Source: Uranotaenia lowii
Taxonomy: Eukaryota > Arthropoda > Insecta > Diptera > Culicidae
Assembly: GCF_029784155.1 (NCBI RefSeq)
Contig: NC_073693.1
Coordinates: forward strand, 141,721,988 to 141,785,987
DNA: 64,000 bases
Direction: 5' to 3'
Part shown: positions 21,084 to 33,650 of the stretch, in pieces
Numbering within the stretch: the first letter of the stretch is position 1
Layout: every line of letters begins with the position of its first letter
Notes under the pieces: generated by a model
What the model saw: only the letters and a program-made list of their open reading frames with translations
Told to the model about the DNA's origin: nothing
Databases searched by the model: none
Position numbers and translations under genes: made by a program

Positions 21084-21300
21084 GGTTGCCAGAATTTTTT
21101 CAACACGTAGCCAGGCCGGGCAAATCCCGGCAATTTTATATCAAAACATGGTAAAATCCGGGCATTCGTTTAAAAAATTGATGAGCAAAAATCCGGGAAA
21201 TATCCGGGCAAATTTTGTCAAACCCAAAAATTACTCAACAAAAATGAAGAGGAATTGAAAATTTTTTTTTCCATCAACATTTATCGACAGATTTGAAATC
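21084..21300 (+). repeat. CCGGGCAAA-rich interspersed repeat, copy 2
   Basis: Same motif order as the copy at 15173: AATTTTTTCAACACGTAGCC, GGCCGGGCAAATCCCGGCAA, AAATCCGGGCATTCGTTT, ATATCCGGGCAAATTTTGTC, then ACTCAAC. The two copies differ by substitutions and small gaps. Confidence 0.65.
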
Positions 21301-23295
21301 AATGGAATTTCAATACATTTGTTCTTTGATTTTAAAAAGGTATTTTCCACAAGTTTTTAGACAATCCCAATACTAGCTTGAATGAGAGTTCAAGCTTGCT
21401 ACAGGCTACCTAGTTACTATCCGTAACGAATTGAATGCCATCATGTCGTTCCATAGAGCCACCTTGCCTATTACTACATTGTTGTTAATGGACATGATCC
21501 AAGCATCTTCGAACGACTCTAACGCAGCAAAAAAAATGATCATAAGCTTTTAAAAGGTCAAAGTCGAGAACCAGAAGATGAGGATATGGGTTCCGATTAG
21601 TTCTGAACGAAATGGCTTCCGTTCAGCATTTTACTTATGAATAAGGTTGTTGTAGATTGAAATAGATCTTATGGTCAATCTGAATATCTCAATCCTTCTA
21701 CTCAGATTTGGATTATGTAAATAATTAATTGTTGATGTAATAAAATTTTAAAGACTTGAATTCAGCTCTAAAAAAATCAATCAGCTCTTTGGATAATTAA
21801 TCTATAGTCCCAGACGTTGGGATCAAAGTTTTATGATGTACCGTTCGTGAAAATGTCACAGTTTACCCAGAGAAGGACCTTCGAAACCGGTTAATTTATT
21901 TCAGCAGCATCCGAGAAGATGCAACAAGTCCTCCAGCTTAGAGGTAAATTAGCATAGATTCCGAAAAACAACCATTCAACCTTCAAAAAAGGCTACACAT
22001 GCGAAACTACCCAATACAGATCAGCCATCCATCGATGACAGATTGATGATGGTCAAACCAATGAACTTTATTGTCAACACAAGTTACGAGCATTTGAAGC
22101 AAACGACGACGCTACTAGACATCGTAAAATGCGTAATTTATGCGCCGGAACGTCAAATTTGAGCCGGTTTTTTGCTAAGCCGTTTATCTTAAACAGAGGC
22201 TAGCATCTTAGAAGAAAGCAAAAAGTCGATGACCTCGTCAATCAATCGTAAATTTGAATAATATTTCCTTCGATTGAGGGGAAGATGACTCCCGTGGGGG
22301 TCCGTGATGTCTCAATGAAAAAATGTTAGTCATCTAGATTTGTCCTTTAATTTAGATGATATTTTATTCGTAGTTTAAAAACTAGATCTTCTGAGATCAC
22401 TATAAAAATGCCTTGACCTTAGTTTAAAAAAAAATTACAAATTGAATTGGCCTCCGTCATGGTAGTTTTTTTTTCAAATTCATAAAACAAGTATGTTTAA
22501 TGCCCCATTCATTGCATACCGAATGCGAACAATTTCAATCGTTTCCAGTGGTGCTTCCGAATGTCTTTATTCAGTGCACTTCCCATTCCGCTTGCGTCTA
22601 ACTGTTATTGTTTTCCAAACAACCGAAAACATCTCATTTGTATACGTTCTTAGGCTAGGCGCCTAAGAACATAACCACTTTACAGATCATTAACTCGTCC
22701 AACCGAAACGATGGCGATCAAACGGCCAAACAATATCAATCCGTTTGGGAGACCTCCTAAAACCACACCCGGGCCAATCCATTGACTTCAAAGTAAAAAC
22801 AAAAAATGCTCACCCTCCTACATACAGTTGGAGATCTCTAGAGAGACCCCAGGGGCGATTTGACCACAAGATCACGATCACTCCAGTGTGGGTCTGAGCA
22901 GGGCAAGCATAAAAACATTCAAAAACAAAACATGTAGACACATGGTCGACGTTTGAACTCATCACCTCTTGGCCTCTCTTTGCCTAAAATGCCTGTCCGA
23001 CTGGTTGGTTAGTAAACTTTGGCCGAACTTGGTAATCGACAAACCAAACCATGCACGACGACCGGGCTGGTGAACGATTCCGAAATTTTGAATGAGGAGA
23101 TCCCCAGCATCTTCGGTCGGGTTCTACTCTACCGTCGGTACTTTATCTACTAGGCCTGATCCCGTGCTGCAGACATTTTGATAAATAAACGTACTTGACG
23201 CTGTATCTGAGGGTCAATCTTGGAAGAGGAATGACCATGATGATTTAAAAACCCCTTAAATTAAATTAGATAATAATCAAGTAATAAGCAGTTTG
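21301..23295. other. No gene; small palindrome and possible decayed SINE
   Basis: No coding frame is supported. GTTCTTAGG (22646-22654) and CCTAAGAAC (22662-22670) form a short hairpin. 22790-23170 is GC-balanced, with A-box-like (GGCCTAGTAGATAAAG, minus, about 23150) and B-box-like words, so it may be a decayed tRNA-SINE, but no target duplication is visible. Confidence 0.35.
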
Positions 23296-24468
23296 CAGTT
23301 TTCGGCATCGTTAACTGAAAAATTAGCGCCGCTAATTAAATCGCTAACTCATACAAAGTTAGCGATCGCTAATTAAATACGCTAAATGTGCCAAAAAAGT
23401 TATCGCTTTAAGCTTAAAGCGCTAATTGCTAATCGCTAACTGTTTACCAACAAATATCAAATTTTTCTTTAGTCACGCACTTCCCCCTTTCGATTTTTCC
23501 AACTCCCCAAGGGGGATTAATGAATTTTCAAGTATTTAATTTAAAATTAGATAAATTGATCGTATTTTCATAAAATTATATGAGCAAACCAAAACTGTCA
23601 AAGATAGGAGTTTTAACGAGTCTCTGTGTTCTATAAATTAATACAAACGATTTTCGAACAATTAAAGAAAAAGCAAAAGAACAGAATGTGGAAAATGGGG
23701 GCTATATCTCTCTTTTTTTTAATTCAAATTTTGGTTAAAAATTTACTCTATTTATCGGTTTTGTGCAAAGTAGATAGTAAGTAATTTTATTGCAAATAAT
23801 CTTTTGAGCAATTCCTTTTTTTTTTTTGTTTTGCCATTATTTTACATAATCCTCATTTATAATCTTTAACCTGTTTTCCCCTTTTTCAATTTTGCAGAGC
23901 TTTGTCAAACGTGAACATTTATACAATTTCTATTTGAACTTAGTTAAAACGAAGGCTACAATAGTGATTTTATCTAATTCTTATATGACCTGATCTGTAA
24001 AATCTCTAAAAAAGTGTATTGTGAAAAGTAAATAGCTCAACCACTTGAAAACAAATGCTGATGAAGAGATGTTGAAAATAGTTTTATATTGTTTAACACC
24101 TTTATTATTGTTATCTTCTTCTGTAAAAGTTGCTAAAAAAAAGTGCTTAAAGAGAGAAAAATGACACTAAATACATTTGTTCTCTAATTCTAGTACGCAT
24201 TTCTCCAATGAATCCAATCAAGCAATCAGAATGATGCACAATGTCACTTTGACTTGATTAATGAAAAAAAGTATATTCTATCACGAAGAATTTGAAAGAT
24301 TGATACAAATATATGGGAGTTAGCGATCTTCAATTAGCGGAACCAAAAAATAGCGGAACTTTTTAATTCGATAAATCAATCCAAACTTAGCGGCAAAATA
24401 AAACCGCTAACAAAAAGTAAGCGGACTAACTAGCGAATAGCGGATTAGCGCTTTTGTGCCGAACACTG
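23296..24468. mobile_element. hAT-type non-autonomous element (CAGTGTTCGGCA family), copy 1
   Basis: An 8-bp duplication GCAGTTTG flanks it (23288-23295 and 24469-24476). Termini are CAGTTTTCGGCATCGTTAAC and the inverse CAGTGTTCGGCACAAAAGCG. Sub-terminal sequence is packed with GCTAAT/ATTAGC words on both sides. No transposase is visible. An 8-bp duplication plus a CAGTG start is typical of hAT. A second copy lies at 57324. Confidence 0.88.
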
Positions 24469-25739
24469 GCAGTTTGAATAATAAATGTTTCTATTGAGTA
24501 CTTGAACACTTGACGTTTCAATTAAGGCATGGAATCCAGAAAAAAAAACTTCAACGCAATGAGAAATTGGAATGGTTATTTCTGTGTTGGGGGAAAGTTC
24601 ATGTTGCTGGTACGCGCCACTCGTTTTTGGAAGAATCTGAAACTCTCTAACCCTGCAAATATTACCAATTGGTTCTAAATGCTGTGATTGGCCATGGCTA
24701 GCAAGTATGAATTTTTCCTTAAAATACCATTATTACGGCCCATGCGCTCGCTATATCGCGCCAATCGGAATATGCTGAAAAAATGCATTAATTTTTCAAA
24801 TCGACCAATTTTCATTAAAAGTGAACAAAAAGATTTCAACTATTTTTTGAGTGTTAATTCAGAGAAAAAAAATTTACTTTTCATTTTTTTTTTAATTTTG
24901 TTTAGTCTATTTTGATTTTCTTTTCTGTCAAATTGTCTGTAATTAAGTAAGTATAATTGTGTTTTGGTCTTCGGCTGCTTTCGGGTATGTTCGGCAGCTA
25001 GGCGCGTATTAAATATTCAGCGGCGCGTATTCGCAATACAAATTTGTTCTTGGGCTTTGAATATGGTATTTGAAAGTCAAGTTTTTGAAGCAAATGAATT
25101 TGAGTAATAAAAAATCATAAGCATTTGTGAAAAACACTTTTCTTCAACGAGTGCACTCGTTTTAAACACAAAATGTACGTTGAATACATAGCAAATCAGC
25201 GATTCGCTTAGGTGGGGCATAAAAGAACATGTTCACCTAATAATAATTAAACAAATATGAAAATTTTGAGATTCTTACCGTGTAAAAGTTAAAATATTAA
25301 AGGGAATACCATTAATTCGATTTAAGAGAAGAAAAAAAAATCAAGTTCAATATAAATAGTATTAGCTGATTAACGAATAAATTTAGACAGTTTTTTACGT
25401 TTCGGCTTGCTGAATTTTAGCCATCCTTAGAAAAACTGTATTTTAAATAGGAAGGAATAAACTATAGAAAAATCACAAAACAAAAATCAATGAAAGTACA
25501 ATGATGAAGTTAAGTGACCAAAACCTGAAAGAAATTAAAAAAAGGAAAGGGGAAATTATGTAAAATTTTGTGAACTTCTATTTCAGCTTACTTTTTTTTT
25601 AATTTTCGTTTTGAGTTGAACACATCAATCAAGAAGTTCGAAAAATGAACTCCGTTTTTGGGAAAATCTTTAGCCATTAAGTTACTTAAAATAAGAAATT
25701 TGATTGCAAAGACAATTCTGTTCTTGAATATTATGTTCT
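24469..25739. other. AT-rich sequence without a gene
   Basis: Open frames here are short and lysine/phenylalanine-rich, as expected from base composition. Nothing supportable. Confidence 0.5.
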
Positions 25740-26012
25740 GAAAAACCCACTGTGTCGAAGACTGTACCTTCGTATCTTATTAGGCAAAAAAAACTTGAGC
25801 TTTCGAGTAGGGTTATGCCTTCAGGCAATGAAACACAATAAACTCAGCTGACATCACTACTGTTGCCTAGCAAAGTGTTGATAGCAAAATACTCATGTCT
25901 GTCATGCAATACCTCGCTAGGCACCAGCAATGATGTCAGTTGTATTTATTGTTTTTCAATGTCAAAAGACATGCCCCTACTCAACAGCTAATAACTTTTT
26001 TGTCTAACAAGA
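25740..26012. repeat. Foldback repeat, copy B (left and central part)
   Basis: Imperfectly palindromic about 25885: CTTCGTATCTTATTAGGCAA is mirrored by TTGTCTAACAAGATACGAAG. The same sequence forms the centre of the foldback at 43758-44595. The right arm is cut at 26012 by a SINE and resumes in diverged form at about 29005-29160 (GTTGATTTTTCAGAACAAAA, CAGGGTTTGAGAG). Confidence 0.7.
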
Positions 26013-26183
26013 TACGAAGTAACGCCGCCGCCCGTGACATATATGAGCCTTCAAGTCTTCTAAGCCAACGGTCATGAGATCGAATCTCGGTCACGGCATA
26101 CATAGGACATTTTCTGTTGGTTGGTGGTGTTAGCATTTGTAAGATGCCAGCCATCAAATCCTCGAAGGATGTACGACATAGTG

Positions 26184-28908
26184 CAGGCGCGGTCCTATGT
26201 GGGGGGTGATCGGGGTGATCACCCCCCCCAAGCGGAAAAAAAACCGTTACAAAATACCCGTAAACGCTCGAATTTCTTTAAAAACTTTGAACTTCCCCTA
26301 GTAGATGTGCTTTTGAATTTTCAAAAATTTTCCACTCCGTGGGGGTGTTTAATAATCGAAAAAGTTTACTTTTAACTTAAAGGCTCAAAATTGAAGAAAA
26401 GTCGGTTTACCAAACTTAAGCAGCTGTTACTTGCAGTTTTCTGAACCGAATTTTTCCAATCAACTTCTGTTGAATTACTTAAAGTGTTGACTTTGAACTT
26501 GCTAACCTTTTATCTATTTAATATTTTAGTAAGGTAATTGTCACTAATATCCCTCGTGAGCAAATTGTGATAAATTATGTATTTGTTTCAAAATGAGCAA
26601 ATTGTGATAATTTTTGTATTTGTTTCAAAATCTGAGCTTCTTTATTCTTCTTTATGTTTTGAATTTTAATGGATTGACAAATTTGAAACAGTTAAATAGG
26701 GGGTGAATATTGTTAATTTTCAGAAATCTTATTGCCTTATTAGTAAGAAATTTCAATTGAAGTCACATCCTCCATTATTGGAGTGATCAGTTTTCCAGTA
26801 GACACTTTAGAAACGTGTGACTTGAATTGACAGTCTTTGGTACCTTCTAATCTTTCTGTTTGACACCAATATTTCACAAAAAAAAATCAATCGTAATATA
26901 CGACATATTAAGGCCTCATGAAATCCATTGTTAAGGAAGATTCAGCAACGGAAAGTTGCTCACTATGATTTTTCTTTGTAATTCTAAATATCTTAAAAAC
27001 CGAAGGAATCGGGACAAAATATTATAATAAAACTCTACTTCAATATAAATAGCTAAGACGAATCTGAAATTCAATTATAAATTTCTTTTGTTTAGTGTTG
27101 GTTTATTGACAATTTTAAATCTTCACAAAGTGATGTCTAAATCATTCCCAAATCCAATGCAGTACTATTCCCACTTGCGTTTACAAGGAATTCTTAATTA
27201 GATTGCAAAATAATAATTGAGTTTTTGAATCACAGTAAAGATTCTCTTGCACGAATTCGTCTTCCCCTCGATTTTACATCATTCAAATATGAATTATGAA
27301 ACTTCAAAATAACCTATATTAAGAAATTAAAAAAAAAAAAGATCATATTTAGTTTAATTTGCTTTAAAATCTATCACATCAAGCATTCATATAATGGATA
27401 ACCGTAAAAAAAATGCAACTATTTACTACCAAACAGAAATTGAAAATGAAAATTTTAAATTTTAATAGTTAAAGTTTAAGATTTAAAAACTTTTTAAAGA
27501 TTTCTAAATTCAAGTTAATGCGTTAATGCGTTAAACACTACAGATTCCAGAGCAACATTAAATCAAAAGAAGAAACTTGGGCAGTGTTTGAAATTTTTGC
27601 GTTTCCTATGAGTTTTTAGAGCCAAAAAGAAATGAAAACTATTTATAAAAGCTGTTTCAATATGAAGGAATTGGTGTTTTGAGAAAGAGATTCAAATTCA
27701 TCTTCAAAACTCAAAATCTGCATTCACAATTAAAACACAAGGAAACAAAATTCACATTTTCCGAAGTGCATGGAATTTGAAAACTGTCTTTGACTTATTT
27801 AAGGGTACTGAATGCAATCTTGTATTTTTCCTATCTGCTCTGTTTTTCGATTAAACTTTTGAAAATACAAGATTATAATTTATTGAAAAAATTTGTGCAC
27901 TTTCTAGCAAAAGTGTACAGTATCAAAAAGATTTAAAAAAACGTTCTAACTTCATTATCAATTTTTCTGAAGACTGTGAGTAATTTACCGTGACTTCTGG
28001 ACGACAAAATTATAGAATTTAAAAAAAAAATTAAATATATTTGTTTCAAATCGTTGTTTTTTAGGAACAAAATCTGTATCGTTTTTTTGGGAATTAACCA
28101 TTTATTAACATTCTTCCCTTAAATCTTCATCGAGTAATGAATAAAAAATCGTGTTAAGGACGCAAAATTTTTCCAAAATCAGTTTTCCAATGTTTTATTT
28201 TTTCCCTTGTGGATTAAAACTTTTCCTTTATCAGTCGGCAACGCGGCAATCCATCAAGCTAACATTCGAAAGACCAGAATTTCGAACGAGGATTGTGTTT
28301 CCAAATTGAAAATAATACTACGAAATTTTTAAATCACTATTCATTAAATTACTCCAATGAAAAATTTAATAACCGTTAATCAGTTTGTAGTTCATAGCAA
28401 TAGTTAACTAAAACTTATCTCAAAACTATACTTTTTGTTTGGTCTAGCACTAAAAAATATTCAAAAGCTCATCAACGTGTGTATAATTTGCATTTGTAAA
28501 ATGACATTTATAACAAGAAATTTTTTAAAGATCTTTGAAAGTGACAATTTCAAACTACCAGATAAACAAATTATGACAGTTTTCTTTTAATTAACTTTTT
28601 TTTTTGCTGTGAATATTAAAGATTTTCGGGTTGTTCTATAAATATTGAAAAAGTTGGTTAAAAGATATCATTAATCATTATTCATCTCTCATTTCATATT
28701 TTTTGAAATGCATCTGATTTCGTTCAGTGCAAACTGTACTCATTTGAAAGTGGGAACCCTAACACCCCCTACCCTCGCCACCCTCCCCATTTTTTCGCTT
28801 TTTCAAAATGATCGTTTTTTCACCAGATATTACGTTCCTTCATATTGACTGATTTTTGAAAATTTGGAAAATCACCCCCCCCAAGAGCCAACTCTAGGAC
28901 CGCCCCTG
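26184..28908. mobile_element. hAT-type element, 2.7 kb, no transposase
   Basis: The 8-bp duplication ACATAGTG lies at 26176-26183 and 28909-28916. Termini are CAGGCGCGGTCCTATG and the inverse CAGGGGCGGTCCTAGA. A run of C/G (ATCACCCCCCCCAAG) occurs just inside both ends. Interior frames are short and random-looking, so the element is non-autonomous. It inserted into a SINE. Confidence 0.85.
26557..26630. repeat. Tandem duplication, 2 x ~37 bp
   Basis: TGAGCAAATTGTGATAA...TGTATTTGTTTCAAAA occurs twice in succession with few differences, inside the hAT element. Confidence 0.8.
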
Positions 28909-28990
28909 ACATAGTGTTATGTTGATAGATTCTCTTCGAGGAAATATCAAGTTTCATATTTAGAGATCCAATATGTTTGTTGGGTTTTTG

Positions 28991-29160
28991 TTTTTTAAAG
29001 AACGGTCTTGAGCAGAGTTGTTCTGCCGATTATGTTGATTTTTCAGAACAAAATATTCAATTTACCCATAAAAACCAAAAAATTAAAATTTAATCATGTG
29101 AACGTTACCAAATCGAAGCTTTCTAGACCCCAGGGTTTGAGAGTCAGTTTATGACACGTT
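28991..29160. repeat. Foldback repeat, copy B (right remnant)
   Basis: Reads AGAGTTGTTCTGCCG, GTTGATTTTTCAGAACAAAA, AATCATGTGAACGTTACC and CTAGACCCCAGGGTTTGAGA. This order matches 44300-44560 of the complete foldback copy, with a deletion. It is the other side of the SINE and hAT insertions. Confidence 0.6.
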
Positions 29161-30914
29161 CTTTTTGGAAAAAAGGAGCATTTTTTTAGTTAGTTAGGTA
29201 TGTGGTTTCATTCATTTCAGGAGTATAATCGATTAAAAACTGTCGAAATGTTAGCGAACTAGTTTTTTACAAACGGGAGAAAATGTGCTGATGTAAGAAA
29301 TATTATGCGGAATTTTTTTCTCGGTCAAGGCGTGCTTAGTGAGCTACTATATTTCGTTAAAAAAAACTCCATAAGAACAAGTCCACTCGTAGCACATTTT
29401 GAATATACTACCACACGCTCAATTTTTTTTAAAACCATTTCCGAGTTTTTTTTAACTGTTTTATGGTTTTTTACCGAGAACTTCGATTATTATTTTTCAA
29501 CCGTAATGAACTGTTGAATTTCAACCATTTTTTTAATTTCTGGCGGAAAACCAAAAAAATTGTTGAAAATCAGAGCATTTTACTTTAGTGAGTGGTCCGC
29601 CATTGTTTTCGCAGCATCAACTCAACACAAATGGCTAAGAAAATTCATCTGCCAAGGAAATATCTCCCGGACAAGGAAGATCTGGAATCTGGATTTCCTA
29701 GTTTCGAAGAAATCGTGTCCAAGGCTTAAGAGGTGAGTTTTGTTTTTATATCACTACTGCGCAATTGAACAAAATTTGACTGAAAAAAAAAACGGATTGA
29801 AGCAATTGTTTGTTGATTTGGGAGCAATTATTTCATGTTTTTTTTTCACGTTTCTATCTTTATAGGTTCTTCGATAAAGACATCAAGTATTGAATCTATA
29901 TTCCGGAACAGGCGCAACGAGCTAATGCATAGTTTCCCGATTTCCAGTTAGGCTCTCTTAAGTCTTCCTGATAGTGACGTTCTGGAGCATTGCGTATGTC
30001 TGGGAAACAGGATGTACCATTGAATGTTAACCATTAGAATGTTAACCAACGGAGGTCCTGAACGGGGTCTTATCGCGACCCGGATGCCGGATGCCAAAAA
30101 TCAGCGAAAAAAACTGCTAAGAATAGTTTTTGCTGCAAGATTTTGTTGTTTTCATAAAAAAAATAAATAAATATCATGAAATTGGAAATAATGTTCCCCT
30201 TTTATGGTGACAGTTCGCACGTCCTGTTCACAAAATTTTACGCACGAGAAATGGGGTGCGGCTAAAATTTTCGTGTAGCTGCACGGTCAAGAAATTTAAC
30301 TCAAAACTCAGTTTGAGGATAGCCAAAACCCCATTCCCGTTTTGTGAACTAAATTAAGCGCATTTTTTGGTTTCTAGAATGTTATCTCTCCAGGGATGAA
30401 CAGAAAGTTGAAAATTCTTAAAATTTCGAAAAGATGGTTTTTTTATCAAGATGTTGCAACATGTTTTTAAACCCTTTTTTCAACTCATTTCTTCTGGACC
30501 AACCCACTTTGCATTTAACATTCCGGGTTAGCGCTTCTGGTTGAAACAAAAAGTCCCATCGAATGTACAAATGTGGAACCTTCTAAAGAATTCGAATGTG
30601 CCGAATCGATTGTCCGGAAGTTTCTGGTGTTATTTCGACCGGAAGCTTTAAATAATTGCACATAGTTGTACGACTACACTATTCAGGAACAGAAGAATCT
30701 AATATAGGAAAATTCTCCTGTAAACATACTTTTTTCTTAGCTATTCTAAAATTTTACGATATGACATTAAATTAATTTATTTCAATATTTCTTTTTTAAC
30801 AAACAAAATGATTGATTTTTCATTATTTTATACTAATAAAATCTTATTTCTTAACTACTAATTTCCTTTTTTATTTTTTTAACCTAAAATTGAGCTGAAA
30901 ACTATTGCTTAAAC
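29161..30914. other. AT-rich interval with one small spliced-looking ORF
   Basis: Apart from the entry at 29631 nothing is supported. 29980-30100 is GC-balanced. Around 30160 ATAAATAAATATC could serve as a plus-strand polyadenylation signal. Confidence 0.4.
29631..29729 (+). CDS. Possible 32-residue ORF next to a good splice donor
   Basis: A GC-balanced patch has ATG in good context (CACAAATGG) and encodes MAKKIHLPRKYLPDKEDLES, GFPSFEEIVSKA, then TAA. Right after the stop, AAGAG|GTGAGT (29732/29733) is a strong donor; TATCTTTATAG at 29865 is a good acceptor about 130 nt on. The next exon has stops in this frame, so this is either a microprotein with a spliced 3'UTR or a pseudogene whose Glu codon became TAA (the frame would continue EEV). 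No family recognised. Confidence 0.3.
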   Translation: MAKKIHLPRKYLPDKEDLESGFPSFEEIVSKA

Positions 30915-31132
30915 CAGGCATGTCAAACTCGTTTAATTGTGCGGGCCGCATTAGAAATTTTCTATGACGTAGAGGGCCGCAGCCAAAATCATTTAGAAAA
31001 CATAACATATTAGTTTCGCGAAGATTAGATACAATTAAATGGAATATGGTTATAAGTAGACTTGGAATGAAATTTTGCGTTAAATTTTTATGAAAGCTTT
31101 TAATGTTTAACATTCTTAAATTATAATGCATA

Positions 31133-32983
31133 AGGGCTAAGTGGGGTAATTATGAACAAACGCCGTAAGCGCCGTTAGGGTCATAGTAGGGACTCAAAAC
31201 TGATCAAATGTGATAGTCTGTCATTCTATTGATAAGTTACAGTTACAACTTGCAAACCTAACTGTATAAATTTTGTAGTTAGAATTATTAAAATAAAATA
31301 ATGTCTCTGAGAAACAAAAATCGTTTTCAGACGTGTCTTATAATATAAATTGACTCCCTCGTCAATGTGAATGGAGATGAAATGTTGTTTTTGAAAGTTT
31401 TACGTTTGGTAATTGATGCTCCATGTGGTGTTATATGATTTTATGATGAAAAAAATTTCCACCCACGCACAAAGAAGTGTTCATATTTACCCCATGCTTT
31501 TCAAGATGCGGGGTAATTATGAACACGTGTTTTCTCTGCATTGGTGTGTGATTGAAATTTACTTTTTATCTTCGAAATCACGATAACCATCCAAACCTTC
31601 AAGATAAGCCTAAAATATTACTTCATATTTTTTTAGAATTGTGGATCTGTGATTATTTGAAAAGATGCCTTCCAGCTATGTAAAACTGAAAATAGCCAAT
31701 AACTTTTTAACAGTAATGATTAAGATGATTAAGATTTTTATCGCCGATATAATTATTGATTATATTATTTTAATGGCATTGCGGCGAGATGAACTTCTAA
31801 GGTAGAAATGTTTAAGTCATTAGGAAGAATATAGCTGGATAGATGAAGCGAGTGCGCTTCGTAGAGGAAGTGAAAAGGTGGTGAAGAATGTAAGCGGAGG
31901 GCAATTTGTGTAGAAAGCTCAAAACTGATCGGGTAAACTTTTGCTAGGCTCACTGACTGACTATGTAGAGGAGGCGAAGCAATCGCAGATCCTCTTCACA
32001 GTCAGCCTAGAGTGGCTTAGGTGTATTCTATACACACCTAAGCGAGCAAAAGAATACCCGACAGCCGCTTACAAGAGCAATCTGAAATGCGTGCAGAATC
32101 TAGCGCACGCATTTCAATAATTATATCGGCGATAAAAATCTTAATCATAGATTTCATTGGCAAAAAAGGGGGGTGGGAAATGGGGTTAATAAAAATGTCT
32201 TGCGACACTTCCAGAAAGTAAGGCACGCTAGGTAGATAAGATGCGAAAAACAAAAGTAGCAAACTACCTAAGCGAGAGCCCGAAAAATCATACATCGCTA
32301 GATTCTGCACGCATTTCAGATTGCTCTTGTAAGCGGCTGTCGGGTATTCTTTTGCTCGCTTAGGTGTGTATAGAATACACCTAAGCCACTCTAGGCTGAC
32401 TGTGAAGAGGATCTGCGATTGCTTCGCCTCCTCTACATAGTCAGTCAGTGAGCCTAGCAAAAGTTTACCCGATCAGTTTTGAGCTTTCTACACAAATTGC
32501 CCTCCGCTTACATTCTTCACCACCTTTTCACTTCCTCTACGAAGCGCACTCGCTTCATCTATCCAGCTATATTCTTCCTAATGACTTAAACATTTCTACC
32601 TTAGAAGTTCATTTCGCCGCAATGCCATTAAAATAATATAATCAATTTTTAACAGTAAATTTAAAAAATCAACAAATCTCAGTACAATGCTACAGGAATA
32701 AAGGATACAAAGCAATAGGAATAAAGCCAATATCAAAAGTCATCACATACCAAGAATCGTTACAGTGTTCATAATTACTCATAGACAAGGGGGTAATTAT
32801 GAACAAGCGTTTTACGCCCACAAGCTGCAACTTAAAAATTAGAAAAAAAATCTTAAAACAAAGAAGGGAACCAGCCATTCATTTTTGGTTACTTTTCAGA
32901 ATTCCAAAATTAAAGAGCTGCTTGTTTGTGCTGATAGTATGAAAAACTGAGTTACTTTGTTCATAATTACCCCACCTAGCCCT
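31133..32983. mobile_element. TA-flanked element with AGGGCTA...GGGGTAATTATG ends
   Basis: Left end AGGGCTAAGTGGGGTAATTA and the inverse of the right end AGGGCTAGGTGGGGTAATTA continue together into TGAACAA. The word GGGGTAATTATGAAC recurs at about 31510 and 32790. It interrupts the hAT transposase reading region at 32984, so it is younger than the hAT. No transposase seen. Probably Tc1/mariner-related. Confidence 0.7.
31757..32644. repeat. Long inverted repeat: two 349-bp arms, 190-bp spacer
   Basis: Arms 31757-32105 and 32296-32644 have identical length and are almost identical: I noticed one difference, which changes Leu to Phe in the mirrored open frames. The spacer also contains an inverted copy (32113-32148) of sequence just outside the left arm (about 31728-31756). 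The direct repeat TTTTTAACAGTAA at 31704-31716 and 32646-32658 may be the target duplication. It is a young foldback-type insertion. Confidence 0.85.
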
Positions 32984-32986
32984 ATA

Positions 32987-33650
32987 TCTATTGTCAGGTT
33001 GAAGTTTATTTGTCACTGACACTTTCATTATTAATGATAAATTTTTATCAGATAATCTCGAACGATGAGGTGTTTTTGTAGCTTTCATTTTGAAAAAAAA
33101 AAAACTGTTCACATAGATAGCTACTTGCAAACATAGCAAGAATTCTGGCAACAAATTTACGTAACTCAACGTAGCGTTCAAGCAAATAACTGTAAAATTT
33201 TAGTACAGCCACTTCAATGTATTTCGCTTTAAATAAAGAATCGCACTGCAGCTCTATGAACTCTAGTTGCAAATTATCTGCAGCGTTTTTAGGAGCAAAC
33301 GAAAATAGAGATACAAACAACGAAAATTCTTGCTCGTATGAATTAAAGTTACGAAAGCGGCTTTTGAATTCATCTAGTAACGATTCTAGGTGAAGTACGT
33401 ATTTATCAAATGATGCAGCCTCATTTGTACTTTTCAGTTCTTGATACGTAGAGAAGTGCATAAGGTTTTCTTTGGAAATTTGGTTGATCCATAACCGTAA
33501 CTTTCAACTCAAGTAGTTATGATTTTTTTTTCTTTTCCTTGAAGCTTTAAGTTCAAATCTTGCAGGTGGCCAGTGAGATCAACGTCAAATGCCAAATCCT
33601 GAACCCAGTCGTCTGCTTAAAAATGTTCAACAGGTTCACCTTTCATTTCC
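32987..33650 (-). pseudogene. hAT transposase C-terminal remnant
   Basis: From 33650 downward the minus strand reads FLEMKGEPVEHF, DDWVQDLAFDVDLTGHLQDL, NLKLQGKEKK, then an open stretch with SFDKYVLHLESLLDEFKSRF, NAADNLQLEFIELQCDSLF, VARILAMFASSYLCEQFFFF, and, after a frameshift near 33100, HRSRLSDKNLSLIMKV. These match the end of hAT transposases of the GTF2IRD2/ZBED type, including the dimerisation region (LQLELIDLQ..., YxCEQxFS). Several stops and frameshifts make it inactive. The N-terminal part is absent. Confidence 0.85.

Larger units (their letters stand above)
26013..28990 (+). mobile_element. tRNA-derived SINE split by a hAT element
   Basis: The head reads GCCGCCCGTGACATATATGA and then the B box GAGATCGAATCTC, with TCACGGC closing an acceptor-like stem. 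The body (TGTTGGTTGGTGGTGTTAGC) runs to 26183, is interrupted by a 2.7-kb element, and resumes at 28917 (TTATGTTGATAGATTC). Edges are approximate. It sits inside the older foldback repeat. Confidence 0.65.

Noticed and set aside
22660..23172. A further tRNA-SINE
   Set aside because: Box-like words are present, but order and spacing are poor and no target duplication was found.
31765..32636. Two mirrored 62-codon frames starting MSLAKVYPISFELS
   Set aside because: They exist twice only because the DNA is an inverted repeat. No domain or conservation evidence supports coding.
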